The notes beneath the pieces were generated by a model. It was given only the letters and a program-made list of their open reading frames with translations, did not search any database and was not told the origin of the DNA. Below, in pieces: positions 1-9,305 of a DNA stretch of 32,116 nucleotides. Positions within the stretch are counted from its first letter, which is position 1, and every line of letters starts with the position of its first letter. A program made the translations under genes and the position numbers. The stretch comes from Verrucomicrobiota bacterium (GTDB taxonomy: Bacteria; Verrucomicrobiota; Verrucomicrobiia; Limisphaerales; SIBE01), in assembly GCA_016209525.1 (NCBI GenBank), contig JACQWK010000136.1, positions 1 through 32,116 of the forward strand, given 5' to 3'.

Positions 1-65
1 CGTAAGGCGGACAATCCTGTCCGCACTTGTCGAAGGATTCTGCGGACAGGATTGTCCGCCTTACG
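1..65. repeat. Perfect 25-bp inverted repeat (hairpin)
   Basis: Bases 1-25 and 41-65 are exact reverse complements, separated by a 15-nt spacer. The arms start CGTAAGGCGGACAATCC. There is no T-tract next to the stem, so it is not a typical intrinsic terminator. It resembles the other intergenic palindromes in this window in size and position but does not share their sequence. It may extend further left outside the window. Confidence 0.9.
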
Positions 66-270
66 CCCAAAATGAGAATTGCTGAAGCATCTCCACAAAC
101 GCCTTGCGCACAAAATGCGAATCTGATTCGATCGGTCGCGGCAACAGTCGTTGAAGCGAACCCGCTGTAGCCTTAGCCAGAATGCCGCCGATCCAAGCCA
201 AAACCATGGATTGGTTGAGCAAACGGCGAGTATCGGCGATGCGCTTGCGACCAGAAGCGCGACCATGGCC

Positions 271-275
271 AGGAG
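271..275 (+). promoter_or_regulatory. Ribosome binding site AGGAG
   Basis: AGGAG lies six bases before the ATG at 282. It supports this start for the first giant protein over the internal ATG at 351, which has no comparable site. The choice matters because it gives the protein an unusually long stretch of about 45 residues before its hydrophobic export segment. Confidence 0.6.
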
Positions 276-281
276 TCGATC

Positions 282-3200
282 ATGAAATGCTCTGCTTTCT
301 ATCCGCCGGCAAATCTGATCGCCCGAAACCACGCAAGCGGCGATGACTCCATGCTGGCCGCCCGGCTTCACCGTAACCTTCCTGAGCCTTCTTTCGGATT
401 CTGCAAATGCCTTACACGTTCAACCGTGATTCTGGTGTTGGCCGCGCTGGCGGCGGGTTGGCTGACGTTCAACGCCCTGGGCGGGGTCGGCGATCTCGAT
501 CCTGCCTTCGGCTCCGGCGGCAAGGTCACCGCCAGTTTCGGTAGCGGCGACGACTACGCCCACGCCGTCGCTGTGCAATCGGACGGAAAAATCGTCGTGG
601 TGGGTTACGCCGCCTCCGGCGGCGGCAAGAACGACTTCGCCCTGGCCCGCTACAACGCGGACGGCAGCCTGGACACGAATTTCGGTCCCAATGCCAATGG
701 CAAAGTCACAACGGACTTTGGCGGCAACAATGACTCGGCCGTGGCCGTCGCCTTGCAGCCGGACGGCAAGATTCTGGTGGCCGGCTCGAGTTTGCCAGGC
801 GGGACGTTGGTGGCGGTTCGCTACCAGGCCAACGGCACGTTGGACACGAGCTTTGGGACAGGCGGCAAGGCCAGCGCCAGTTTTGGGGGCGGCGCCGAAA
901 GCGCGTCGGCGATGCTCTTGCAGCCGGACGGAAAGGTCGTTGTGGTGGGCCTCAGCAACGCCGGCAGTTGCTGCTTCTCCTCTGTGCTGGCCCGCTTCAA
1001 TGCCGACGGGAGCGTCGATACCACCTTTGGCACGAATGGCAAAGCCACCACGGACCTCTCGAGCAATGACGACGGTCCCTCGGCCGCGGTGCTGCAAGCG
1101 GACGGAAAGATAGTCCTGGCCGGTTACACGAGCGGCGCGTCCGGGGGCGGCGGAGACAGCCAATTCGCCCTGGTTCGTTACCTGGCCAACGGAAGCCTGG
1201 ACGCCAGCTTTGGCTCGGGCGGAAAAGTGATCACGGACGTTAACGCCACCGACAACGCCTTCGCGGTCGCGGTGCAGCCGGACGGAAAGCTCGTGGCCGC
1301 CGGTCGGGCCAACGGCAGCAGCAACAGCGACTTTGCCCTGGCGCGCTACAACACCGACGGCAGCCTGGACACATCCTTTGGAACCGGCGGCAAAGTCACC
1401 ACCGACGTGGGAGGCAGCGGCGATCAAGTTCACGCGCTCGTGGTGCAGTCCGACGGCAAGATCGTCGCAGCGGGTCACAACAGCAGCGATGTCGTGCTAG
1501 CCCGCTACAACGCCGACGGCAGCCTGGACACGACGTTTGGTTCGGGAGGCAAATTGACCAGCGACTTTGGCGGCACGGATCAAAGTTTTGCAGCAGCTTT
1601 GCAGGCCGATGGCAAGATTGTCGTCGGGGGTCACAGCAACGCGGCTGGCAATTACGATTTCGCTTTAGCTCGTTACATCACTGGGGATTCAGCTCCAGCC
1701 CAGCTCCCTCCCACGATTTTTTCAGTCAACCCGACCAAAGGCGAGGTTGGCGCGACCGTCACCATCACCGGCTCGAACTTCAGCGCCACGCCCGCCAATA
1801 ACATCGTCCGCTTCGGCGCTGTGAAAGCCACGGTGACGGCAGCGACCGCGACGCAACTGACAGTCACGGTGCCGGCAGGCGCGACGGTTGGTCCGATCTC
1901 GGTCACGGCGACGAGCGGTTTGAGCGCCTTCTCGACCAGTTCGTTCGTGCCGACCTTCAGCAGCAGCGGAGTGATTGACCTCTCCGCATTCGCCGCCAAA
2001 GTGGATCTCGCCTCGTCTGTGCTACCATCGGGTTCGGTCATTGCCGATTTCGATGACGATGGGAAACCGGACCTGGCCATTGGCAATCGACAATCCGGGA
2101 CTATCTCGGTCTTCCGAAACGTTAGCGCCAATGGCACGATCACCGCCAGTTCTTTTGCGGCTCAGGCGGAGTTCAGCATTGGCGGCGTACCCAGTCTGAT
2201 CAGCGCAGCCGATTTGGATGGCGATGGCAAACTGGATTTGGTGAGCGTCAATGGTACCAGCAACACGGCTTCCGTCGTTCGAAACACTAGCACCGGAGGC
2301 AATATATCCTTCGCGCCGTATGTCGATTTCGCCACGGGAAATTATGCAATCCGCGTCGCGATCAGCGATCTCGATGGGGATGGCAAACCGGACTTGGCCG
2401 TATCGAACCTCAGTGGCAATTCAATTTCAGTTCTTCGCAATACTTCCATGATGGGCCAAATCACCAGCAGTTCATTCGCCGCCAAAGTGGATATCCCAAC
2501 GGGCCGAAGTCCGCACGGGATGTTTGCCGGTGATTTGGACGGCGATGGAAAGGCCGAGCTCGTGGTGGTTAACCAGGACGACAACACCGTTTCGGTATTT
2601 CGGAACAAGAGTGCCAGCGGCGTTCTCGACATTAATTCGTTCGCGGCCCGCGTTAACTTTCCCACGGGCGCTGGGCCGATTTCGGTTAGCGCGGGCGATT
2701 TGGATGGAGACGGCAAACCCGATCTGGTTGTTCTCAATGGAGGTACTAACAGAGTGTCCATTCTGCGGAACACCGCGAGCAGTGGTGTGATCAACCCGAG
2801 TTCGTTTGCCGCGAAAGTAGATTTTGCCACTGAGAGCGATCCGTACAGTGTCGCCTTGGGAGACCTGAACGGCGATGGCAAGCTGGACTTAATTGAGGGA
2901 AGCAGGGGCACGGTTTCCGTGGCCCAGAACATCAGCACAAGTGGCAGCATTTCCACTGGTTCCTTCCGTGCCAAGGAGGATTTCCGCGTCGGCACCAGCC
3001 TTGCCGCGAGTGGCGACTTGGATGCGGACGGACGGCCAGAGTTACTGGTCGTGAACTTGGAGAACGGCATCGTCTCCGTGCTTCACAACATCATTCCTCC
3101 CCCGCCGCCCACCATCACGTCGCTCAGCCCGACTTCCGCCGACGTCGGCGCAACGGTCACGATCACAGGAGCAAACTTTGATGTCACTCCCGCCAACAAC

Positions 3201-6200
3201 ATTGTCTATTTCGGCGCAGGGAAAGCGAAGGTAACAGCGGCTACAGCGACCCAACTCATAGTAACAGTGCCAACAGGGGCAACCTGCGGACCGATTTCAG
3301 TGACCACGCCGGGCGGTCTCACTTCCTTTTCGAGGTCGTTCTTTGTTCCGACCTTTCCGAGCAATGGGACCCTCGAGCTTTCCTCCTTCACGAAGGCGGA
3401 GCTTCCGGTGGGCGTGAAGCCTTGGGACTTTTCCGTAGGAGACCTGGATGGCGACAGCAAACCGGACTTGGCGGTGATCAATGAGTTCAGCAACACCATC
3501 TCGATCTACCGCAACATCAGCAGCCCTGGCATTCTCGGCAGCAATTCATTCGCGCCCAGATTCGATCTTTCCACAAGCAGCGCTCCAGAGGTGGTGTCCT
3601 TGGCCGATCTTGATGGCGATGGCAATCTGGACATCGTCGCCGTGAGTTACACGGCCAATACGGTTTCGGTGTATCGCAATCTCTTTGCTTCCAGTTCGCT
3701 GAACAGTGCTTCGTTCGCTTCGCCCGTTTCCTTTGGCACGGGCGGCAGCGGGGCGAATTACCTGGCGGTGGTCGATGTGGATGGCGACGGCAAGCGCGAT
3801 TTGGCGGTTGGGCATTGGGACGGGGGCGTGGGGTTTCGGCGAAATCTCGGCACGGCAGGGACCGTTTCGTTCGCGGGCGTTGTGACTATTGCCACTGCCG
3901 TTCATCAAGCCGGGATCGCGCTGGGCGATTTGGACGGCGATGGCAAACCGGATTTGGTCGTCGGCAACCACGATCACACCACGGTTTCGGTGTTTCGCAA
4001 CATCAGCGTGCCAGGCGCGTTGGACAGTGGTTCCTTTGTCCCAGGAGTCGGCTTCGCGACCGGGAGTAATCCTGGACCGATGGCGATTGGGGATTTGGAC
4101 CTGGATGGAAAGCCGGACGTGGTTGTGGGCAGTGGATTGGCGGACGGCGCCACGGCGGGGGTGACGGTTTTGCGCAACACCAGTGACGTGGGAAGCATCA
4201 CGTCCGGTTCATTCACGCCGGAGTTTGATCTTGCTGGCGGCGGTGGCCACGTGCGTCTCGCCATTGGAGATTTAAATGGGGACGGCAAACCGGAGGTAAC
4301 CGCTGTCGATCGGCGGAATGGAACGGTCTTGGTCTGGAAAAATCTGACCGTCCCGGGCAGCCTGAGCATCAGTTCTTTTGGGTCGGCCCTGAACTTCGCT
4401 TCCGGAAGCAGCGTGCAGCGCGTGCTCGTCGCGGATCTGGATTTGGATGGCCGACCTGACCTCGCTACGCTGAACAATTTGGCGGACACAGTTTCGCTGT
4501 TCCGCAATGCCATTCCTTCCGCGCTCCTCTTCACTACCACGCAAGGCACAGGCGCGGTCAACAAGTCCCCGCACAAGCCCTTCTACCGCACGGGCGAGAC
4601 GGTCACCCTTACCGCCACGCCGGGACGCTACTACACCTTCCTCAATTGGTCCGACGGCGTCATCGCGAACCCGCGCACGATCACCATCGGCGCCAACAAT
4701 GATTACACCGCGATCTTCACGTGCACGACGCCCCTCGAGATTGCCTTTGCAAAAGTCTGGGAAGGCACGTTCGGCGGCACTGGAGACGACTACTTAAGCG
4801 ATGTTCTGCCGTTGCCCGATGGTGGATTCCTGCTGAGCGGCTTGACAAACTCAGACGTTAGCGGCAACAAAGCGGACGGCGGATTTGGCTTCAACGATTA
4901 TTGGATTGTCCGCGCCGATGCGCGCGGTGACAAGGTCTGGGAACGGGTTTTTGGCGGAAACGGTGGCGACTCTTTCCCCAGAGTCCAGCTCACGGCCGAC
5001 GGCGGGTTCCTTCTCAACGGCTCCTCGGATTCCTTGTCCGGTGGAAACATCACCAGCCCAAGCCACGGCAAATCGGACGCCTGGCTCGTTCGCCTGGACG
5101 CCAACGGGAACAAACTCTGGGATCGAAGCTATGGGGGGACGGACGAGGAGACATCTTCCAGTGCGAAAATGCTTCCGAACGGCGGGATCATTTTCTGCGG
5201 GCTTACGACGTCGGGCATCGGAGGCAGCAAAACCAGTGCGCGGTACGGCAGAGAAGATTTCTGGGTGGTTCGCTTGGACGCCAATGGCATTCAGCTTTGG
5301 GACAAATCGTTCGGGGGATCGGGAGACGAGGAACCGTTGGAGATCGAAGTCACGTCCGACGGTGGCTTTGTCGTGGGGGGCTGGTCTGATTCGGCCCAAA
5401 GCGGGACCAAGTCAAGTTCCAGTTTCGGTGGCCGGGATTTTTGGGTGCTGAAGCTCGACGCCAACGGCAACCAAATCTGGGACCGGTCCTACGGAGGGAG
5501 CGGACCGGAGGAACTCAGGAGCATGGTCGCGACGACCGATGGCGGTTTCGTGTTGGGCGGTTTTTCCGCCTCAGCCGCGTCCGGAAACAAGACCAAGCCG
5601 CTTTTCGGCGGAAACAACGGCGACTTCTGGGTGGTGCGAATCGATGCCAGCGGCCAGAAACTGTGGGACACGAGCCTCGGTAGCATTGGAAGCGACGTCG
5701 CGGAAGGCCTCGCCATTGCGCCAAACGGCGATATTTTGGTCGGCGGTTCCAGTGATTCAGCGCCCGGCGGCAATAAGACAGGCCAAAACTTCGGGGGTTA
5801 CGATGGCTGGATTGTGGGCCTCGCTGCCAACGGCAACAAGCGCTGGGAACAGGTTCTGGGCGGGTCATCTTTTGATTACCTCCCCTCCATCGTGGCCTTG
5901 CCCGATGGCCGGCTGCTCTTGGGAGCGTCGTCGAGTTCACCGGTGAGTGGAAACAAATCGAGCACGCTTTACGGCAAGGCAGATTACTGGTTCATCATCG
6001 CGAAAGTCTTGGAAATTCCGGTGGGAACACCGTTGGTGCTGGTAAACGGCCTCTACAACACGAGTCACGTTTTCACTGGGACCAGCGCCGCTCAAGTGAC
6101 ACTCCAAAGCAGCTTCAGCGGCGGGACGATTTATTACACCTTGGATGGTTCGACACCGAACAACAGTTCCACCCGTTACGCCGGGCCTTTCACACTCTCC

Positions 6201-9077
6201 CAATCGGCGACCGTTCGCGCGATCGCCTACAGTTCCAATAATGCGCAGTCGGCGCTGGCCGATCCGGTCACGATTTCCGGCGTGGCCGGTCCTCCGGTCA
6301 TCACGGGCCAACCGCAAAGCCAGACGGTGCACACCGGCGGAAGCGTCACTCTCCTCATCACCGCCACCGGCACGCCTCCGCTGAACTACCAGTGGCGCAA
6401 GGACGGAGCAAATCTCGCGGGCGCGACGAGCGCGACGCTCACGTTGAACGACGTGACGAAATCGGACGCCGGCGCCTACAGCGTCGTCGTGAGCAATTCC
6501 GCCGGGTCAGTGACGAGCGCCGACGCAAGACTGGAAGTGAATGCGCCGCCCACGATAAGCATCACCAGCCCGGTCAACGGCGTGACGTTGTTCCTCGGCT
6601 CCCCGATTCTCGTCAGTGCCTCCGCATCCGATTCCGATGGGACCGTGACGCGAGTCGAGATCGTTGCCACGGCGAGTGCCACCACTAATCTTGTGGGAAC
6701 GGTTGCGGGTCCGACCCCCGGCGGCATTTATGGTTTGAGTTGGACAAATGCTCCGGCGGGAGACGTGATTCTCACGGCCCGAGCATTCGATAACGCCGGA
6801 GCTTCCGCTGCCTCCAGTCCGGTCCGCGTCACTGTTCTCTCGATTCAGCAACCAACTTTCCGGTTCGAGCAAGGCAGTTACGTCGTCAACGAATCCGCAG
6901 GTGATGTGGAGATTAAGGTATTCAAGGACGGCAGCGGATTTGCGTCTGTCGAGGTCATTGCGGAGCCGGGCACCGCGATCGAAATCGACGGCGACAGCGG
7001 CGACTACTTGCTGGGAGCGAGGGCTCGGACTTTGAGGTTCGAAGGAAGCGACACGATGAAAATGATTCGCGTCGGCATCGTGGACGACGCTTTGGTGGAA
7101 GGCGATGAGACGTTCAAGGTGAGTTTGAGAAACGCGAGTTTGGGTGCGGTTCTCGGCGTTCCCAACACCACAACCGTCGTGGTCAAGGACAGCGACGATG
7201 AGTCCGTGAACCAGTCGCTTCTCTCGATTCGTTTCCCGGATCCGGCCCTGACAAATCGAGGCAGTTTGAAGATTACGCTGGAGCCGAACGGGATTGGCCG
7301 ATGGCGGTTTCCGTGGGAACTCGCCTGGAGGGCAAGCGGCACGATTGCGAACGTCCTGGCGGGAGAATACGAAATCGAATTTGAACCGGCCGCGGGTTAT
7401 GTCCAACCGGCCAACGCCGCCATCACGGTGATCGCTGGAGACGGGCCTCCGCAGTCCCTCCCGGCCCAGCGGTATGTGACGAGTGCAATCCCGCGCCTCG
7501 GTTCGTTGACCGTCTATCTGGCTCCTCCGGATCTCTGGTTGGAGGGGCGGTGGCAGACAGATGGAGACAATACCTGGCGCACGAATGCAGAGACGATTAA
7601 GCTTCCACCCGGCACACATTTGATCAAGTTCAAACCGGTTTCAAACCGGCTGACTCCGCTCACGAGCGCGGTGACCGTGACAGCGGACCAAGGAATAACC
7701 CTGAGCGGCGGTTACACCAAACCGGACGCCGCTCCGGACGATCTCCGTCCGTTGAAGAACTTCCGTGACATTGAAACCGCCACCAAGACTACGCCCCCTC
7801 GTCCCTACGCGTTCAACGGACAAATTGTCACCGACTCGGGTTTAGGGAGCGGCGTCGTCGTCAAACCAAACGTCGTGCTGACAGCGGCCCACTTGGCTTT
7901 TGATGGAACTACGTTCAGCTATGTTCCAAGGGTTCGATGGCAGTTCCAGCGTCACAGTGGAGAGTTCGATCCGAAACCACAACTGCCGAGAGGCCAGTTC
8001 ATCCTCGAAGGGTACGCGGCGCAACGGGAACGCGACTCCGCGACCGGAGTCCCACTCGGGGCCTCCACGTACCTCGCCTATGACCGCGACGCCGCCGCGC
8101 TCTACTTCCTTGAACCGGCCGGAAGGAACGGGTACGCGGGATACCTCAGCTCCGATGCGAATCCAAACGAGTGGCTATTGAACCGCGACAAAGACAAGCT
8201 CCTGGTCGGTTATCCCGTGGTTCCAAGCGCCACCGGAGGCGATCCGATCACAGGGCGAATGTTCTTTATCGACCCCGATCCGACGGTGGCCTACACGCCG
8301 GTGTCGGCTTCCAGCCGGGTCTATGTGTTCGAGGGCTTCCGCAGCCTGCCGGGCAATAGCGGCGGCCCGCTTTGCGTATTGCAGGGCAGGACGAATTTTT
8401 TTCCTGCGGGAATTTACTTGGGAGTTTCCGCCAACAATTCGCTGGTGCGCGCCATCGATTCGGATGTCGTGAAATTGATCAACCAAGCGGCGTCGGCGGC
8501 AGCGGCCAGCCAGGTTGGAACCAATCAGAACTTCGGCGTGCCCATCGCCGCGCAAGCCAATGCGGCACTAAAGACCCGTGACGGCGCGGTCATCCAGGAG
8601 TTCAAACGGTTCGTGACCGTGAAGCTGGGGCCGGCGAAGGCCATCAGCGCGGGGGCGGCTTGGGCCATCCCCGGCCCGCTCAACAATTTCACGAGTGCGC
8701 CGGAGACGACCGTTCGCTTGACGGCGGGCACGAATTATCCGTTTAGGTTTCAACCTGCGGCGGGGTTCCGAGAACCTACGGTCAAGAGCGTGGAGGTTGG
8801 CTCCGAGAGCACCGCCGCGATTCTGGTCGAACTGAATTATGCGCCGGAGACGCCGATTGTTTTCTATCTGACGAATCTGACGGTGAACGGGGGTGTCCGG
8901 TTTTTCCTCGTTGGGCCGGACGGCAATTACCAGATCGAATCGCGCGCGGGGTTTGAACCGGGTTCGCTCTGGAAAATCTTGCCCGGAGTCACGGTGACTA
9001 ATGGAAGACTACCGATCAGCGGCCTGCAGTTGACCAATGTACCAAGCCAGTTCTTCCGGGCGAGACGGGTGGAGTGA
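282..9077 (+). CDS. Giant secreted multi-propeller protein with C-terminal S1-type serine protease
   Basis: A 2931-residue exported protein, not matched to a named gene. A hydrophobic segment at about 47-66 serves as signal or anchor. Domains in order: seven delta-60 repeats (about 70-467); TIG/IPT (476-555); seven FG-GAP/VCBS-like repeats with DLDGDGKPDL calcium loops (563-937); a second TIG (941-1022); seven more FG-GAP repeats (1027-1410); an InlB-B-like repeat (1415-1482); seven repeats of about 60 residues of the WDRSYGGSGxE...DGGF type (1492-1907); a chitobiase C-terminal-like domain with YYTLDGSTP (1915-2002); Ig-like (2003-2088); Big-like (2089-2187); Calx-beta (2190-2307); two PEGA-like units (2325-2478); and a chymotrypsin-fold protease (about 2505-2740) with H2537 in TAAH, D2603 in RDAAAL and S2693 in GNSGGPL. 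The tail ends FFRARRVE, as in many verrucomicrobial exported proteins. Likely role: a cell-surface or secreted adhesive scaffold carrying a protease. Substrate unknown. The next gene shares its C-terminal third. Confidence 0.9.
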   Translation: MKCSAFYPPANLIARNHASGDDSMLAARLHRNLPEPSFGFCKCLTRSTVILVLAALAAGWLTFNALGGVGDLDPAFGSGGKVTASFGSGDDYAHAVAVQSDGKIVVVGYAASGGGKNDFALARYNADGSLDTNFGPNANGKVTTDFGGNNDSAVAVALQPDGKILVAGSSLPGGTLVAVRYQANGTLDTSFGTGGKASASFGGGAESASAMLLQPDGKVVVVGLSNAGSCCFSSVLARFNADGSVDTTFGTNGKATTDLSSNDDGPSAAVLQADGKIVLAGYTSGASGGGGDSQFALVRYLANGSLDASFGSGGKVITDVNATDNAFAVAVQPDGKLVAAGRANGSSNSDFALARYNTDGSLDTSFGTGGKVTTDVGGSGDQVHALVVQSDGKIVAAGHNSSDVVLARYNADGSLDTTFGSGGKLTSDFGGTDQSFAAALQADGKIVVGGHSNAAGNYDFALARYITGDSAPAQLPPTIFSVNPTKGEVGATVTITGSNFSATPANNIVRFGAVKATVTAATATQLTVTVPAGATVGPISVTATSGLSAFSTSSFVPTFSSSGVIDLSAFAAKVDLASSVLPSGSVIADFDDDGKPDLAIGNRQSGTISVFRNVSANGTITASSFAAQAEFSIGGVPSLISAADLDGDGKLDLVSVNGTSNTASVVRNTSTGGNISFAPYVDFATGNYAIRVAISDLDGDGKPDLAVSNLSGNSISVLRNTSMMGQITSSSFAAKVDIPTGRSPHGMFAGDLDGDGKAELVVVNQDDNTVSVFRNKSASGVLDINSFAARVNFPTGAGPISVSAGDLDGDGKPDLVVLNGGTNRVSILRNTASSGVINPSSFAAKVDFATESDPYSVALGDLNGDGKLDLIEGSRGTVSVAQNISTSGSISTGSFRAKEDFRVGTSLAASGDLDADGRPELLVVNLENGIVSVLHNIIPPPPPTITSLSPTSADVGATVTITGANFDVTPANNIVYFGAGKAKVTAATATQLIVTVPTGATCGPISVTTPGGLTSFSRSFFVPTFPSNGTLELSSFTKAELPVGVKPWDFSVGDLDGDSKPDLAVINEFSNTISIYRNISSPGILGSNSFAPRFDLSTSSAPEVVSLADLDGDGNLDIVAVSYTANTVSVYRNLFASSSLNSASFASPVSFGTGGSGANYLAVVDVDGDGKRDLAVGHWDGGVGFRRNLGTAGTVSFAGVVTIATAVHQAGIALGDLDGDGKPDLVVGNHDHTTVSVFRNISVPGALDSGSFVPGVGFATGSNPGPMAIGDLDLDGKPDVVVGSGLADGATAGVTVLRNTSDVGSITSGSFTPEFDLAGGGGHVRLAIGDLNGDGKPEVTAVDRRNGTVLVWKNLTVPGSLSISSFGSALNFASGSSVQRVLVADLDLDGRPDLATLNNLADTVSLFRNAIPSALLFTTTQGTGAVNKSPHKPFYRTGETVTLTATPGRYYTFLNWSDGVIANPRTITIGANNDYTAIFTCTTPLEIAFAKVWEGTFGGTGDDYLSDVLPLPDGGFLLSGLTNSDVSGNKADGGFGFNDYWIVRADARGDKVWERVFGGNGGDSFPRVQLTADGGFLLNGSSDSLSGGNITSPSHGKSDAWLVRLDANGNKLWDRSYGGTDEETSSSAKMLPNGGIIFCGLTTSGIGGSKTSARYGREDFWVVRLDANGIQLWDKSFGGSGDEEPLEIEVTSDGGFVVGGWSDSAQSGTKSSSSFGGRDFWVLKLDANGNQIWDRSYGGSGPEELRSMVATTDGGFVLGGFSASAASGNKTKPLFGGNNGDFWVVRIDASGQKLWDTSLGSIGSDVAEGLAIAPNGDILVGGSSDSAPGGNKTGQNFGGYDGWIVGLAANGNKRWEQVLGGSSFDYLPSIVALPDGRLLLGASSSSPVSGNKSSTLYGKADYWFIIAKVLEIPVGTPLVLVNGLYNTSHVFTGTSAAQVTLQSSFSGGTIYYTLDGSTPNNSSTRYAGPFTLSQSATVRAIAYSSNNAQSALADPVTISGVAGPPVITGQPQSQTVHTGGSVTLLITATGTPPLNYQWRKDGANLAGATSATLTLNDVTKSDAGAYSVVVSNSAGSVTSADARLEVNAPPTISITSPVNGVTLFLGSPILVSASASDSDGTVTRVEIVATASATTNLVGTVAGPTPGGIYGLSWTNAPAGDVILTARAFDNAGASAASSPVRVTVLSIQQPTFRFEQGSYVVNESAGDVEIKVFKDGSGFASVEVIAEPGTAIEIDGDSGDYLLGARARTLRFEGSDTMKMIRVGIVDDALVEGDETFKVSLRNASLGAVLGVPNTTTVVVKDSDDESVNQSLLSIRFPDPALTNRGSLKITLEPNGIGRWRFPWELAWRASGTIANVLAGEYEIEFEPAAGYVQPANAAITVIAGDGPPQSLPAQRYVTSAIPRLGSLTVYLAPPDLWLEGRWQTDGDNTWRTNAETIKLPPGTHLIKFKPVSNRLTPLTSAVTVTADQGITLSGGYTKPDAAPDDLRPLKNFRDIETATKTTPPRPYAFNGQIVTDSGLGSGVVVKPNVVLTAAHLAFDGTTFSYVPRVRWQFQRHSGEFDPKPQLPRGQFILEGYAAQRERDSATGVPLGASTYLAYDRDAAALYFLEPAGRNGYAGYLSSDANPNEWLLNRDKDKLLVGYPVVPSATGGDPITGRMFFIDPDPTVAYTPVSASSRVYVFEGFRSLPGNSGGPLCVLQGRTNFFPAGIYLGVSANNSLVRAIDSDVVKLINQAASAAAASQVGTNQNFGVPIAAQANAALKTRDGAVIQEFKRFVTVKLGPAKAISAGAAWAIPGPLNNFTSAPETTVRLTAGTNYPFRFQPAAGFREPTVKSVEVGSESTAAILVELNYAPETPIVFYLTNLTVNGGVRFFLVGPDGNYQIESRAGFEPGSLWKILPGVTVTNGRLPISGLQLTNVPSQFFRARRVE

Positions 9078-9305
9078 GCGGAGGACATTGGCCTTGCGGG
9101 CGCGGGACAGATTTGATTGAATCTGTGCGTGGGAAACGCCGTTGAAGGAAACCCAGTAACCGATTTCGCCATGCGGCCAAGACGAACGAACTCCAGTCGG
9201 GGTGGAACAACCTGGGAACTATCCGGCTCGGAGCGATGCTGTGGCTTCTTCAGTTTTGCGAGTGTTAGTAACGCATGCTATGTAGCCGCAATTTGAGTGG
9301 ACCTT

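Noticed and set aside
61..207. Small minus-strand frame of 48 residues starting MVLAWIGGILAKATAG and ending VEMLQQFSFWA.
   Set aside because: Its stop lies inside the hairpin repeat, there is no convincing ribosome site, and no family is recognised. It could be a fragment of an older gene, but support is too weak.
420..1478. Long minus-strand open frame opposite the delta-60 array.
   Set aside because: Shadow of the repetitive, GC-rich giant gene; its repeats mirror the sense repeats and there is no start signal.
1970..4510. Regularly spaced direct repeats that could suggest a CRISPR array.
   Set aside because: The period is about 165 nt, in frame, and encodes FG-GAP protein repeats; there are no short identical repeats with unique spacers and no cas genes.
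6507..7619. 370-codon minus-strand open frame opposite the Ig and Calx-beta region.
   Set aside because: Antisense shadow; the sense frame has clear domains and the antisense product has no recognisable fold.
9108..9125. Hairpin CAGATT-TGATTG-AATCTG after the first giant gene as a terminator.
   Set aside because: Only a 6-bp AT-rich stem and no T-tract follows.
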